DNA from: an uncultured Pseudomonadota bacterium
GTDB lineage: Bacteria; Pseudomonadota; Gammaproteobacteria; Burkholderiales; Rhodocyclaceae
Length of the DNA stretch: 30,501 nucleotides
Reading direction: 5' to 3'
NCBI GenBank assembly: GCA_946479855.1
Contig: CAMLHL010000033.1
Location: 1 to 30,501, forward strand
The position numbers and the translations under genes were made by a program. Each line of letters begins with the position of its first letter. Positions within the stretch are counted from its first letter, which is position 1. The notes beneath the pieces were generated by a model. That model saw only the letters and a list, made by a program, of their open reading frames with translations, ran no database searches and had not been told where the DNA came from. Positions 7,248 to 15,623 of this stretch are shown in pieces.

Positions 7248-8986
7248 TGCTGATGAATCTTTTCAAGTTCAAGGGTGGCGTCAAGCCGCCGACCAACAAG
7301 ACGCAATCGGTCGGCTTGCCGATCGCCCAGGCACCGCTGCCGTCGCGCCTCGTCGTACCGCTGCACCAGAGCATCGGCGGCATGCCGCGCCCGGTGGTCC
7401 AGGCTGGCGATCACGTCCTGAAAGGTCAGCTGATCGGCGAAGCCGATGGCTGGATCTCGGCTGCCGTTCATGCGCCGACCTCGGGCACGGTGGTCGAGGT
7501 CGCCATGCAGATGCAGCCACACCCCTCGGGACTGGATGCCATGTGCGTGGTCATCGAGCCGGACGGCAAGGATGAATGGATCGCCCGCACAGCCGTCGAC
7601 TACAAGTCCCTGTCCCCCGAAGAAGTCCGCGAGCGCCTGCAACAGGCGGGCGTCGTCGGCCTCGGCGGTGCCGTCTTCCCGACCCACGGCAAGCTGACCG
7701 CCTCGAAGACCGTGCCGATGGACGAACTGGTGATCAACGGTGCCGAATGTGAGCCCTTCATCACCTGCGACGACCTCCTGATGCGCGAACGCGCCGAGGA
7801 AGTCGTGCGCGGCATCGCCATCTTCCGCGACCTGCTGCAGCCGAAGAAGGTGCTGATCGGCATCGAGGACAACAAGCCGGAAGCCGCCGCCGCCATGCGT
7901 GCCGCCGTGCAGGCGGTAGGCGAGGATTTCGCCGTTATCCAGGTACCGACGCTCTACCCGGCCGGCGGTGCCAAGCAGCTGATCCGCGTCCTGACCGGCA
8001 AGGAAGTCCCGGCTTCAAAACGGTCGACCGATCTCGGCGTGCAATGCTTCAACGTCGCCACCGCCTACACTGCCTGGCGGGCCATTGCCCACGGCGAACC
8101 GGTGATTTCGCGACTGGTCACGGTGACCGGCAACGTACATGCGCCACGCAATTACGAAGTGCTGATCGGCACGCCGATGGACGAAGTACTCGCCCTCGCC
8201 CAGCCGCATCCGGACACCGACGGCATCGTCATGGGGGGACCGATGATGGGCTTCCTGGTTCCGACGGCCACGGTGTCGGTCATCAAGGCGACCAACTGCC
8301 TGATTGCCCACTCCGAACGCCTGTTCCCGCCCAAGGCCCCGGAGATGCCCTGCATCCGCTGCGGCGCCTGTGCCGAGGCCTGTCCGCACGAACTGCAACC
8401 GTTCGAGATGTACTGGTTCGCGCGCGCCAAAAACTTCGGCAAGACGCAGGAATACAAGATCTTCGACTGCATCGAATGCGGCTGCTGCTCCTTCGTCTGC
8501 CCGTCGCGCATTCCGCTGGTCCAGTATTTCCGCTTCGCCAAGAGCGAGATCTGGGCGCGCGAACGCGAAAAGAACGCTGCCGACCAAGCCAAGAGCCGCT
8601 TCGAATTCAAGCAGTTGCGCGAGGAACGCGAAAAGGCCGAGAAGGCTGAAAAACTGGCCAAGGCAGCGGCCGCCCAAGCCGCCAAGAAAGCGGCCGAAGC
8701 GGCGGCCGCCGCTGCCGCAACGAACGATAGCAGCACGGCGCCCGTCGAAGCCGCCCCGGGCGTTGCCGCGGCGACCCCGGCGGTCGACTCCGAAAAAGAG
8801 GCAAAAAGGGCCACCATCGAAGCCGCCATGGCGCGCGCCAAGGCCCAGCGCGAGGCCGCCCAGCCAAAGAATATCGACCATCTGACCCCCGAGCAGCAGG
8901 GCGCCGCCGCCGAAATCGAGGCACGCCGGCTCGCCGCTCGACAGATCGACGCCCAGCCCACCCCGGCCAGCGAGAAACCGGAATAA
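7247..8986 (+). CDS. rnfC: Rnf complex NADH-side flavo-iron-sulfur subunit C
   Basis: 579 residues from the ATG overlapping the rnfB stop, with AAGGAAG seven bases upstream. RnfC is the peripheral subunit that reacts with NAD(H) through FMN and carries two 4Fe-4S clusters. Visible here are the N-terminal barrel-sandwich domain (HQSIGGMPRPVVQAGDHV), the NuoF-like flavin/NAD region (GLGGAVFPTHGK, NGAECEPFITCDD), the SLBB-type segment and two cluster motifs, CIRCGACAEACP starting at Cys369 and CIECGCCSFVCP starting at Cys408. After about residue 440 a long Ala/Lys/Glu-rich tail follows, predicted helical or coiled coil. Such tails are common and variable in proteobacterial RnfC. Confidence 0.97.
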   Translation: MLMNLFKFKGGVKPPTNKTQSVGLPIAQAPLPSRLVVPLHQSIGGMPRPVVQAGDHVLKGQLIGEADGWISAAVHAPTSGTVVEVAMQMQPHPSGLDAMCVVIEPDGKDEWIARTAVDYKSLSPEEVRERLQQAGVVGLGGAVFPTHGKLTASKTVPMDELVINGAECEPFITCDDLLMRERAEEVVRGIAIFRDLLQPKKVLIGIEDNKPEAAAAMRAAVQAVGEDFAVIQVPTLYPAGGAKQLIRVLTGKEVPASKRSTDLGVQCFNVATAYTAWRAIAHGEPVISRLVTVTGNVHAPRNYEVLIGTPMDEVLALAQPHPDTDGIVMGGPMMGFLVPTATVSVIKATNCLIAHSERLFPPKAPEMPCIRCGACAEACPHELQPFEMYWFARAKNFGKTQEYKIFDCIECGCCSFVCPSRIPLVQYFRFAKSEIWAREREKNAADQAKSRFEFKQLREEREKAEKAEKLAKAAAAQAAKKAAEAAAAAAATNDSSTAPVEAAPGVAAATPAVDSEKEAKRATIEAAMARAKAQREAAQPKNIDHLTPEQQGAAAEIEARRLAARQIDAQPTPASEKPE

Positions 8987-10002
8987 TGTTCGCCCCCGCC
9001 CCCTTCCTCCTCAAAGACGTCAGCGTCAGCCAGGTGATGATCCAGGTCTGCATCGCGCTGATCCCCGGCATCGCCGCCTACGCCTGGCTGGTTGGTCCGG
9101 CCATTCTGGCCCAACTGGTCATTGCCTCACTGGCGGCGCTGATCGCCGAAGCCGCCCTGCTGTACCTGCAGAAAAAGCCGCTGGCGATCTTCCTCTCCGA
9201 TGGATCGGCCATCGTCACTGCTTGGCTGATCGCCCTCACCTTCCCGCCGCTGGCGCCGTGGTGGCTGGTCGCCACCGGCACGGTATTCGCCATCGTCGTC
9301 GCCAAGCATCTTTATGGCGGCCTCGGCCAGAATCCCTTCAATCCGGCCATGGTCGCCTTCGCCGTCTGCATCGTCGCCTTTCCCGCATTGATGTCGCAGT
9401 GGCCGAGCGTCGGCCTGCAGATGCCGCTGCTCGACCAAATCAACATCATTCTCGGCCTGGCGCCGCGCGTCGACGCCCTTTCCGGCGCCACCCCGCTCGA
9501 TGCGCTGAAGACCGCCCTGAAACTCGGCGAGAGCAACGTCGATGTCGCCAACCTGCTGGCCAATCAGGACATCTATGGCAATTTCGCCGGGCGCGGCTGG
9601 GAATGGGTGGCCGCCGGCTATCTGCTCGGTGGCCTCTGGCTATGGCAGCGCAAGCTGATCTCCTGGCATGTGCCGGTCGCCTTCATCGGCGCCCTGGGGG
9701 TCATTGCCGGCGCGCTCTGGTTGTACAATCCGGGCCAGTTCGCCAGCCCGCTGTTCCATTTGTTCTCCGGCGGTTCGATGATCGGCGCCTTCTTCATCGC
9801 CACCGATCCGGTGTCCGGCTGCACGACGCCACGCGGCAAACTGATCTTCGGCGCCGGCGCCGGCCTGCTCGCCTACATCATCCGCGTTTTCGGCGGCTAT
9901 CCGGACGGCGTTGCCTTCGCCGTGCTGCTCATGAACCTGTGTGCGCCGGTCATCGACCTGCTCACCCAGCCGCGGATTTTCGGCATGAAGGGTAAGGCAT
10001 GA
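8986..10002 (+). CDS. rnfD: Rnf complex membrane flavoprotein subunit D
   Basis: 338-residue polytopic membrane protein of the NqrB/RnfD family. The covalent FMN attachment motif SGAT is at residues 166-169, so the flavin is expected on Thr169 through a phosphoester bond made by ApbE, which is not encoded in this window. Other family features are the PFNPAMVAF and FFIATDPVSGCTTPRGKL stretches and a C-terminal helix bundle (CAPVIDLLTQPRIFG). RnfD and RnfG carry electrons across the membrane, coupled to Na+ or H+ movement. The start overlaps the rnfC stop by one base (TAATG); the stop overlaps the rnfG start (ATGA). Confidence 0.97.
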   Translation: MFAPAPFLLKDVSVSQVMIQVCIALIPGIAAYAWLVGPAILAQLVIASLAALIAEAALLYLQKKPLAIFLSDGSAIVTAWLIALTFPPLAPWWLVATGTVFAIVVAKHLYGGLGQNPFNPAMVAFAVCIVAFPALMSQWPSVGLQMPLLDQINIILGLAPRVDALSGATPLDALKTALKLGESNVDVANLLANQDIYGNFAGRGWEWVAAGYLLGGLWLWQRKLISWHVPVAFIGALGVIAGALWLYNPGQFASPLFHLFSGGSMIGAFFIATDPVSGCTTPRGKLIFGAGAGLLAYIIRVFGGYPDGVAFAVLLMNLCAPVIDLLTQPRIFGMKGKA

Positions 10003-10661
10003 GCGACGCACGCGAATTCACCGCTCAAGGCATGGCCATTCGTACGGCAGCAATCCTCTTTGTGTTCGTGATCATTTTCACCGGCCTGCTCTCTGGCGCC
10101 TACCTGTGGACCAAGCCGGCCATCGAAGCCTCGGCCACCGAAGAGAAAATGAGGCTGATCAACGAAGTGCTGCCCCGCGCCGAATACGACAACACCTTGC
10201 TCGAAGATACCGTTGCCCTGCCGGCCACGCCGGAACTCGGGCTGGGCGACGCGACCACCGTCTTCCGGGCGCGCCGCAACGGCCAGCCGGTAGCCCTGGT
10301 CTTCGAAGCCATTGCACCGGACGGCTATGCCGGCAAGGTACGCCTGATCCTGGCCATCCGCGCCAATGGTCAGGTGGCCGGCGCCCGCGTCACCCAGCAC
10401 AAGGAAACCCCGGGCCTCGGCGATTACGTCGAGGTGAAGAAAGACAAGAACAAGGCCCGGCCGTGGATCACCCAATTCAATGGCATGTCGTTGGCGGAAG
10501 TCACCGACAAGGACTGGAAGGTCAAGAAAGACGGCGGTCGCATCGATTATTATGCCGGTGCAACCGTCACCCCGCGCGCCGTGTCCAAAGCCATATTCAA
10601 GGCTGCCAAATGGGCCGAGGCCAACCGCGACCGGCTGTTCGCCGAAGGAGCCACCCAATGA
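9999..10661 (+). CDS. rnfG: Rnf complex periplasmic flavoprotein subunit G
   Basis: 220 residues with one N-terminal membrane helix (about residues 13-36) and a periplasmic FMN-binding domain of the NqrC/RnfG type. Family phrases are GYAGKVRLILAI, VTQHKETPGLGDYVE and, near the C-terminus, YYAGATVTPRAV. Thr189 in GAT is the expected site of covalent FMN attachment by ApbE. The position usually occupied by Ser or Thr before GAT is alanine here. Four-base overlaps link it to rnfD and rnfE. In the complex it passes electrons on the outer face of the membrane. Confidence 0.96.
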   Translation: MSDAREFTAQGMAIRTAAILFVFVIIFTGLLSGAYLWTKPAIEASATEEKMRLINEVLPRAEYDNTLLEDTVALPATPELGLGDATTVFRARRNGQPVALVFEAIAPDGYAGKVRLILAIRANGQVAGARVTQHKETPGLGDYVEVKKDKNKARPWITQFNGMSLAEVTDKDWKVKKDGGRIDYYAGATVTPRAVSKAIFKAAKWAEANRDRLFAEGATQ

Positions 10662-11347
10662 TCACCCGCGACGAATTCCGGACCATTTCCCGTAACGGCA
10701 TCTGGAAGCAGAATACCTCAATCGTTCAGATCCTCGGGCTGTGTCCCCTGCTGGCCACGACCACCAATGCGGTCAATGGCATCATGCTGTCGCTGGCCAC
10801 GATCATCGTCATGGCGCTCTCGGGCTTCGCCATCGCTGCGCTGCGCAACTTCATTCCACACGAAATTCGCATCCCGGTCTTCATCCTGGTCGTCGCTGCG
10901 CTGGTCACTGTCGTAGACCTGCTGTTCAACGCCAACCTGCATGAGCTCTATCTGGTGCTTGGCATCTTCATTCCGCTGATCGTCACCAACTGCATCGTGC
11001 TCGCCCGCGTCGAAGCCTTTGCCGCCAAGAACCCGCCGCTGCAATCGACCTTTGACGGCATCTTCATGGGGGTCGGCATGTTGTGGACGCTGGGCCTGCT
11101 CGGCGCCATGCGCGAGCTGCTCGGTAACGGCACGCTGCTGGGCGGCATTGACATGGTTTTCCCGAGCCTGCATCCCATCCAGGTGCTGCCGGAAAGCTAC
11201 CCTGGCTTCCTGCTTGCCCTCCTGCCACCGGGCGCCTTCATCCTGCTCGGTTGCATGATTGCCTGGAAAAACTGGATGGACGCCAGGGCAGCCGAGCGTG
11301 CCAAACTGCAGCCACCGCCCCCGGTCGCAACAGCCGGCTGCCACTAA
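10658..11347 (+). CDS. rnfE: Rnf electron transport complex subunit E
   Basis: 229 residues from the ATG overlapping the rnfG stop, with GAAGGAG seven bases upstream. Six predicted membrane helices and the RnfE/NqrD signature are visible: GLCPLLATTTNAVNG near the N-terminus and PLIVTNCIVLARVEAFA in the second half. It is the inverted paralogue of RnfA and contributes the partner cysteines for the intramembrane iron-sulfur site. The last cytoplasmic tail is Pro-rich. It ends the contiguous six-gene rnfABCDGE cluster; the next gene on the same strand begins 41 bases later. Confidence 0.96.
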   Translation: MITRDEFRTISRNGIWKQNTSIVQILGLCPLLATTTNAVNGIMLSLATIIVMALSGFAIAALRNFIPHEIRIPVFILVVAALVTVVDLLFNANLHELYLVLGIFIPLIVTNCIVLARVEAFAAKNPPLQSTFDGIFMGVGMLWTLGLLGAMRELLGNGTLLGGIDMVFPSLHPIQVLPESYPGFLLALLPPGAFILLGCMIAWKNWMDARAAERAKLQPPPPVATAGCH

Positions 11348-11357
11348 GACTGCCGAG

Positions 11358-11388
11358 CCCGCAGATTGCGGGTCCGGGAAAGACCCGC
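11358..11388 (+). promoter_or_regulatory. two mutually exclusive hairpins before the radical SAM start
   Basis: The 41-base gap between rnfE and the radical SAM gene contains a perfect 6-bp hairpin (CCCGCA 11358-11363 with TGCGGG 11367-11372). It also contains a perfect 7-bp hairpin (GCGGGTC 11368-11374 with GACCCGC 11382-11388) that shares the middle arm, so only one can form. The second ends exactly at the base before the ATG at 11389 and holds the only ribosome-binding-like sequence (GGGAAAG) in its loop and stem edge. It could be a small translational switch or a processing site; no function is shown. Confidence 0.4.
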
Positions 11389-12462
11389 ATGCGCATCGAA
11401 ACCCTCCGCCAGTCCCTGTTGGCCACAGGCGCCAAGGATTGCCACGTCGACCGCGTGCTCCGCGCCTGGACCCAGGCCCGGCCGCTCGATGCCGGTCCTC
11501 GCCGCCACCCGCCCGAAAGCTATCTGCCGCTGAGCCTGCGCAATGTCCTGCCGAACCTGCAGGAGCAACTGTCGGCACTGGCCCGCGTCCGCTCCGAACA
11601 TTCGGGGGAAGATGGCTCGTCGCGCCTGCTGGTCGAACTGGCCGACGGCCAGATGGTGGAAAGTGTGCTGCTGCCCCGCGATGGGCTGTGCGTATCAACC
11701 CAGATCGGCTGCGCGGTCGGCTGCACGTTCTGCATGACCGGCCGCGACGGACTGCTGCGCCAGGTGAGCAGCGCTGAAATGGTGGCCCAGGTCGTGCTCG
11801 GCCGGGCTCGCCGCACCGTAAAACGCGTCGTCTTCATGGGCATGGGCGAGCCCTCGCACAACATGGACAACGTGCTCGAAGCGATCGATCTGCTCGGTAC
11901 GGCCGGGGCCATCGGCCACAAGAATCTTGTATTTTCGACGGTCGGCGACCGCCGGGTGTTCGAACGCCTGCCCAAGGAACGCGTCGTGCCCGCCCTGGCC
12001 ATTTCACTGCATTCGACCCGGGCCGAACTGCGCGCCGAACTGCTGCCCAAGGCGCCGGCCATCGATCCCGGCGAGCTGGTCGAACTGGCCGAGCATTACG
12101 CCCGGACGACCGGCTACCCGATCCAGTACCAATGGACGCTGATCGACGGCATCAACGATAGCGAAGCCGAAATGGACGGCATTGTCCGCCTGCTGACCGG
12201 CAAGTACGCAATCATGAACCTGATTCCGTACAACACGACCGCGGCCCTGGCCTACCGTCGCCCGCCACTCGAGCGCGTCACGGCGCTGACCCGATACCTG
12301 CACAGCCGCGGCATCCGCACCACGGTGCGCAATTCGGCCGGCCAGGATGTCGATGGCGGCTGCGGGCAACTACGGGCCCGCAGCCTGGATCAGGCGGGCG
12401 CCCCGGCCAGCCGGAAAGTCACGCTGACACGACTGAAAACCGGCCCCCGTTCAGTCGGCTAA
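11389..12462 (+). CDS. RlmN/Cfr-family radical SAM RNA methyltransferase (divergent)
   Basis: 357 residues. The radical SAM triad C-x3-C-x2-C is at Cys108, Cys112 and Cys115 (QIGCAVGCTFCMTG). The two further cysteines used by RlmN and Cfr to methylate adenosine carbons are present: Cys101 (GLCVSTQ) and Cys325 (GGCGQLRA). Other family phrases are VFMGMGEPSHNMDNV, AISLHSTRAELRAELLP and YTL-like QWTLIDGIND. The roughly 90-residue N-terminal region lacks the RlmN phrase around GEKPFRAQQI, so this looks like a paralogue rather than the canonical A2503 enzyme. The target RNA is unknown. It follows rnfE by 41 bases on the same strand. Its 3' end overlaps the 3' end of the opposed diguanylate cyclase gene by 12 bases. 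Confidence 0.85.
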   Translation: MRIETLRQSLLATGAKDCHVDRVLRAWTQARPLDAGPRRHPPESYLPLSLRNVLPNLQEQLSALARVRSEHSGEDGSSRLLVELADGQMVESVLLPRDGLCVSTQIGCAVGCTFCMTGRDGLLRQVSSAEMVAQVVLGRARRTVKRVVFMGMGEPSHNMDNVLEAIDLLGTAGAIGHKNLVFSTVGDRRVFERLPKERVVPALAISLHSTRAELRAELLPKAPAIDPGELVELAEHYARTTGYPIQYQWTLIDGINDSEAEMDGIVRLLTGKYAIMNLIPYNTTAALAYRRPPLERVTALTRYLHSRGIRTTVRNSAGQDVDGGCGQLRARSLDQAGAPASRKVTLTRLKTGPRSVG

Positions 12463-13860
12463 CTCGCCCAGTACGACGCAATTCTTGCCCCGATCCTTGG
12501 CGCTGTAGCACGCCTCGTCGGCCCGGCGAATCAGGGAATTTTCGGTGTCGCCCGGCATATGGCGCGAGACACCGATGCTGACGGTACACTGGATTTCTTC
12601 ACCCGAGGGGGTTTGCACCCGCTGATTGGCGAACATCTCGCGCAGACGGTCGGCGAGGGCCATGGCCGCTGGCTCTCCGGCTTCCGGCAGAAGAACGACA
12701 AATTCCTCGCCGCCGTAGCGAAAGGCGCTGTCAGAGCGGCGCATGCACTGCCCGATGACATCGGCCAGGGTCATCAGCACCTTGTCTCCTTCCAGATGGC
12801 CGTAGCAGTCGTTGATACGCTTGAAATTGTCGCAGTCGAGCACCAGCAGGGACAACGGCCGACCATAGCGGTTGGCCCGCTCGATCTCGGCCGGTAGGCG
12901 CTCGTGCAAGAAGCGGGAGTTGTAGAGCCCGGTCAGCGAGTCGGTCTGGCTCAGGTTGCGATAGCGTTCCTCGCTTTCGCGCAGCGCTTCCTCGGCCCGC
13001 CGGCGCTCGGTAACGTCCTGCAGGGTTTCGAGCGCTCCGATGACTTCGCCACTGGCATTGCGCAAAGGGGCTGCCGTGAAAAACAGCCAGCGCCCGGCAT
13101 CCCCGAAATGCGGGAAGAAATCTTCCGCTTCGTAGCCGCCGAGGATCAGCGGCGAAGGCCGGAAGCGCCCGTGATACAGACGGTCGACGGCGGTTTCCGT
13201 GGCATCGTCGAGGACCAGGTCGGCCATCAGCGGACGGCTTGAGGAGTAAAAGCTTTTCCACTGGTCACGGGTACCGATGACTTCCTTAGCCGACGTCCCG
13301 GTCAAGGCTTCGCAGGCGCGATTCCAGTGCGTGACCCGATGCCCGGCATCGACGACCAGCATCGCCACCGACGAGCCATCGACGATCTGCGCCAGGTAGG
13401 CCTCGCTGTCGCGGAGCGCCGCTTCGGCTCGCCGCCTTTCGGTGACGTCCTGCAGCGTTTCGATGGCGCCGATGATTTCGCCTGCCGCGTTGCGGATCGC
13501 GGCCGCCGTAATGAACAGCCAGCAACCGTTGTTGCCGAAGGCGGGAAAGAAGTCTTCGACCTCAAAACCGTGGTCGACCAGTGCCGAACGCCTGAATTTT
13601 CCGTGATAGTACTCGGCCAGCATCGCATCGGGCGCACCATCGACCACCAGGTCAGCCAGGATGGGACGTGCCACGTTGTAAAAGGCACACCACTGTTCCG
13701 AACGTCCGAGGACATTTTCTGCCGGAACTCCGGTGAGTGCGGCGCAAGCACGGTTCCAATGGGTCACTCGGTGCTGCGCATCGATAACGATTGTTGCTAC
13801 CGGGTTGCCCTCGACCAGTTGGGTCAGGGCAATCGCATTGCCATCTGTTGTTCGTGGCAT
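12451..13860 (-). CDS. diguanylate cyclase with two tandem PAS domains
   Basis: 469 residues from the ATG at 13860 (GAAGG upstream). Two PAS domains of about 120 residues are followed by a GGDEF domain. The active-site loop reads GGEEF at about residues 383-387, with an allosteric I-site RxxD (RRSD) five residues before it, so the enzyme should make cyclic di-GMP and be product-inhibited. The substrate region TDSLTGLYNSRFL is intact. The two PAS units are clear duplicates spaced 144 codons apart, each with HRVTHWNRAC, EDFFP.FG, IETLQDVTERRRAE-type sequence. No membrane segment is seen, so sensing is probably cytoplasmic. The gene is inverted relative to rnf and nth, overlapping the radical SAM gene tail to tail by 12 bases. 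Confidence 0.92.
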   Translation of the reverse strand: MPRTTDGNAIALTQLVEGNPVATIVIDAQHRVTHWNRACAALTGVPAENVLGRSEQWCAFYNVARPILADLVVDGAPDAMLAEYYHGKFRRSALVDHGFEVEDFFPAFGNNGCWLFITAAAIRNAAGEIIGAIETLQDVTERRRAEAALRDSEAYLAQIVDGSSVAMLVVDAGHRVTHWNRACEALTGTSAKEVIGTRDQWKSFYSSSRPLMADLVLDDATETAVDRLYHGRFRPSPLILGGYEAEDFFPHFGDAGRWLFFTAAPLRNASGEVIGALETLQDVTERRRAEEALRESEERYRNLSQTDSLTGLYNSRFLHERLPAEIERANRYGRPLSLLVLDCDNFKRINDCYGHLEGDKVLMTLADVIGQCMRRSDSAFRYGGEEFVVLLPEAGEPAAMALADRLREMFANQRVQTPSGEEIQCTVSIGVSRHMPGDTENSLIRRADEACYSAKDRGKNCVVLGELAD

Positions 13861-13950
13861 GGCTAACCTGCCTTCTCTGTCAGGTAGAATTTTGTTTTCG
13901 ACAATATGGCGCATCTTCAGGCGCCTGACAATCCACTTCGCCCCCCGCCC

Positions 13951-14583
13951 GTGAAAAAAGCCGACATAGCGCAGTTCTACGCCCGCCTGCGCGACGCCAA
14001 TCCGGCGCCGACCACCGAATTGCACTACGCCACGCCCTTTCAGTTGCTGGTCGCCGTCATCCTCTCGGCGCAGGCGACCGATGTCGGCGTCAACAAGGCC
14101 ACCGCCCGGCTGTTTCCGCTGGCGCCGACGCCGACCGCCATGCTGGCGCTGGGTGAGGAAGGACTGACCGAATACATCAAGACCATCGGTCTCTTCCGGA
14201 CCAAGGCGAAGAATGTCATCGCCACCTGCCGCATGCTGCTCGAATTGCACGACGGCGAGGTGCCCGCCGACCGGGCGGCGCTCGAAGCCCTGCCCGGGGT
14301 CGGGCGCAAGACTGCCAATGTCGTTCTCAACACCGCCTTCGGCCACCCGACCATCGCTGTGGACACCCACATCTTCCGACTCGGCAATCGCACCGGACTG
14401 GCTCCGGGCAAGACCGTCGAAGAAGTCGAAAAGAAACTGCTCCGCGTCACCCCGGACGAATTCAAGAAAGACGCACATCACTGGCTGATCCTGCATGGCC
14501 GCTACGTCTGCAAGGCGCGCAAGCCCGAATGCGGCCGCTGCGTCGTCGTCGACCTTTGCGCTTTCCGGGGGAAAACCATATGA
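13951..14583 (+). CDS. nth: endonuclease III
   Basis: A DNA glycosylase/AP lyase that removes oxidised pyrimidines in base-excision repair. Starting at the GTG at 13951 gives 210 residues and aligns with the E. coli N-terminus residue for residue up to RLRDANPAPTTEL; an in-frame ATG at 13906 would add 15 poorly conserved residues. The helix-hairpin-helix LPGVGRKTANVVL with the catalytic lysine and the catalytic aspartate in VDTHIFRL are present. So is the C-terminal 4Fe-4S motif C-x6-C-x2-C-x5-C (CKARKPECGRCVVVDLC). Its stop overlaps the next start (ATGA). Closeness to rnf recalls the rsx-nth arrangement of enterobacteria. Confidence 0.95.
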   Translation: MKKADIAQFYARLRDANPAPTTELHYATPFQLLVAVILSAQATDVGVNKATARLFPLAPTPTAMLALGEEGLTEYIKTIGLFRTKAKNVIATCRMLLELHDGEVPADRAALEALPGVGRKTANVVLNTAFGHPTIAVDTHIFRLGNRTGLAPGKTVEEVEKKLLRVTPDEFKKDAHHWLILHGRYVCKARKPECGRCVVVDLCAFRGKTI

Positions 14584-15623
14584 AAGTGGCGAGCAGCCTG
14601 ATCTCCGGCCAGCGCCCGCTGGCGGAACTCGCTCAGGAGGCCGTTTGTGCGGCCCTGGCTAAGGCCGGACTGGAACGGGCGGATAGCGTCATTCTTTTCC
14701 TCAGCCGCGATTTCATCCGTAATCCACAACCCGCCGTCATTGCGGCAGCCCGCGCCGCCGGTTGCCTGACAGTCTGCGGCTGCACGGCCAGCGGCTTGTT
14801 TACCGAACAAGGCTGGCAGCTCGACCAGCCGGCTGCCGCGGCCCTGGTCCTTGCGTCTGCTGCCGCCAGGCCGGACGGCGACTCGCCCCTCCTTTCCTTT
14901 AGCGGCCACAGCCGACTACCTTTCGCCTGGCAGGATGGGGCTCCCCGGGCCGGCTTCCTCGACTCCGATGCCGTTGCCTGGGCGCATGGCCGGATCACCG
15001 GCAACAGCTGCGCGGAATTTCGCCTGCCCGGCCTGGATGCCTGCCTGCTCCGCTCGGACGGTCTGCAGCGGCTTGGCGACCCCTTGCCGGTGACGCAATG
15101 TCACGGCTACGAACTGGAACGCGTCGGCGGCGAGCAGGCGATCGACAGCCTGAATCGCGCCCTGCCGCCTGAGTGGCGCACGCAGCCGCCGCTGCATCAG
15201 ATGGTTGTCCTGCGCCACGCGGATGAGCCGGGCATCGCCATCCTGTCGGCCAACGGCGACAGCTCACTGATGCTGGCGGAAGCTCTGCACGAGGGCGAAA
15301 CGATCTGCTGGGCGATCCGTCAGCCAGTGGCGGCCGAACAGCAGATGCGCCAGGCCCTGAATGCCGCGGCCGGGGAGACCCAGGCCGGTCCTGCGGTCGA
15401 CGGCAAAAAAAAGGTGAATTTCGCCCTGATGTTCTCGTGCATCGGCCGTGGCCCGCTGTTCTACGGCAAGGACGACCGCGACTTGCAGGCTTTCCGCGAG
15501 GCCTTCCCCGAGACGCCGCTGCTCGGCGCCTACGGAACCGGCCAGATCGTGCCGCTGGCCGGCCACAACCGCCTGTTCCACAACACCGCACTCACCCTGC
15601 TCTTCGAAAGCTCCCATGTTTAA
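14580..15623 (+). CDS. FIST N- and C-domain sensory protein
   Basis: 347 residues from the ATG overlapping the nth stop (GGGGGAAAA upstream). The order of segments fits FIST proteins. The N-terminal domain has CGCTASGLFTEQGW after a predicted alpha/beta stretch, and the C-terminal domain has ILSANGDSSLMLAEAL and the ending ALMFSCIGRGPLFYGK, LLGAYGTGQIVPL and NTALTLLFE. FIST domains are proposed to bind small ligands such as amino acids and feed signalling pathways. This protein has no attached output domain, so it may act by protein contact. There is no signal peptide. The ligand and partner are unknown. It overlaps both neighbours, nth and the DUF1841 gene. Confidence 0.85.
   Translation: MKVASSLISGQRPLAELAQEAVCAALAKAGLERADSVILFLSRDFIRNPQPAVIAAARAAGCLTVCGCTASGLFTEQGWQLDQPAAAALVLASAAARPDGDSPLLSFSGHSRLPFAWQDGAPRAGFLDSDAVAWAHGRITGNSCAEFRLPGLDACLLRSDGLQRLGDPLPVTQCHGYELERVGGEQAIDSLNRALPPEWRTQPPLHQMVVLRHADEPGIAILSANGDSSLMLAEALHEGETICWAIRQPVAAEQQMRQALNAAAGETQAGPAVDGKKKVNFALMFSCIGRGPLFYGKDDRDLQAFREAFPETPLLGAYGTGQIVPLAGHNRLFHNTALTLLFESSHV

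Noticed and set aside
13861..14496. Extension of the diguanylate cyclase by about 210 N-terminal residues
   Set aside because: The extension lies antisense to nth and has shadow-like composition; the ATG at 13860 has a ribosome-binding site and starts a normal PAS domain.
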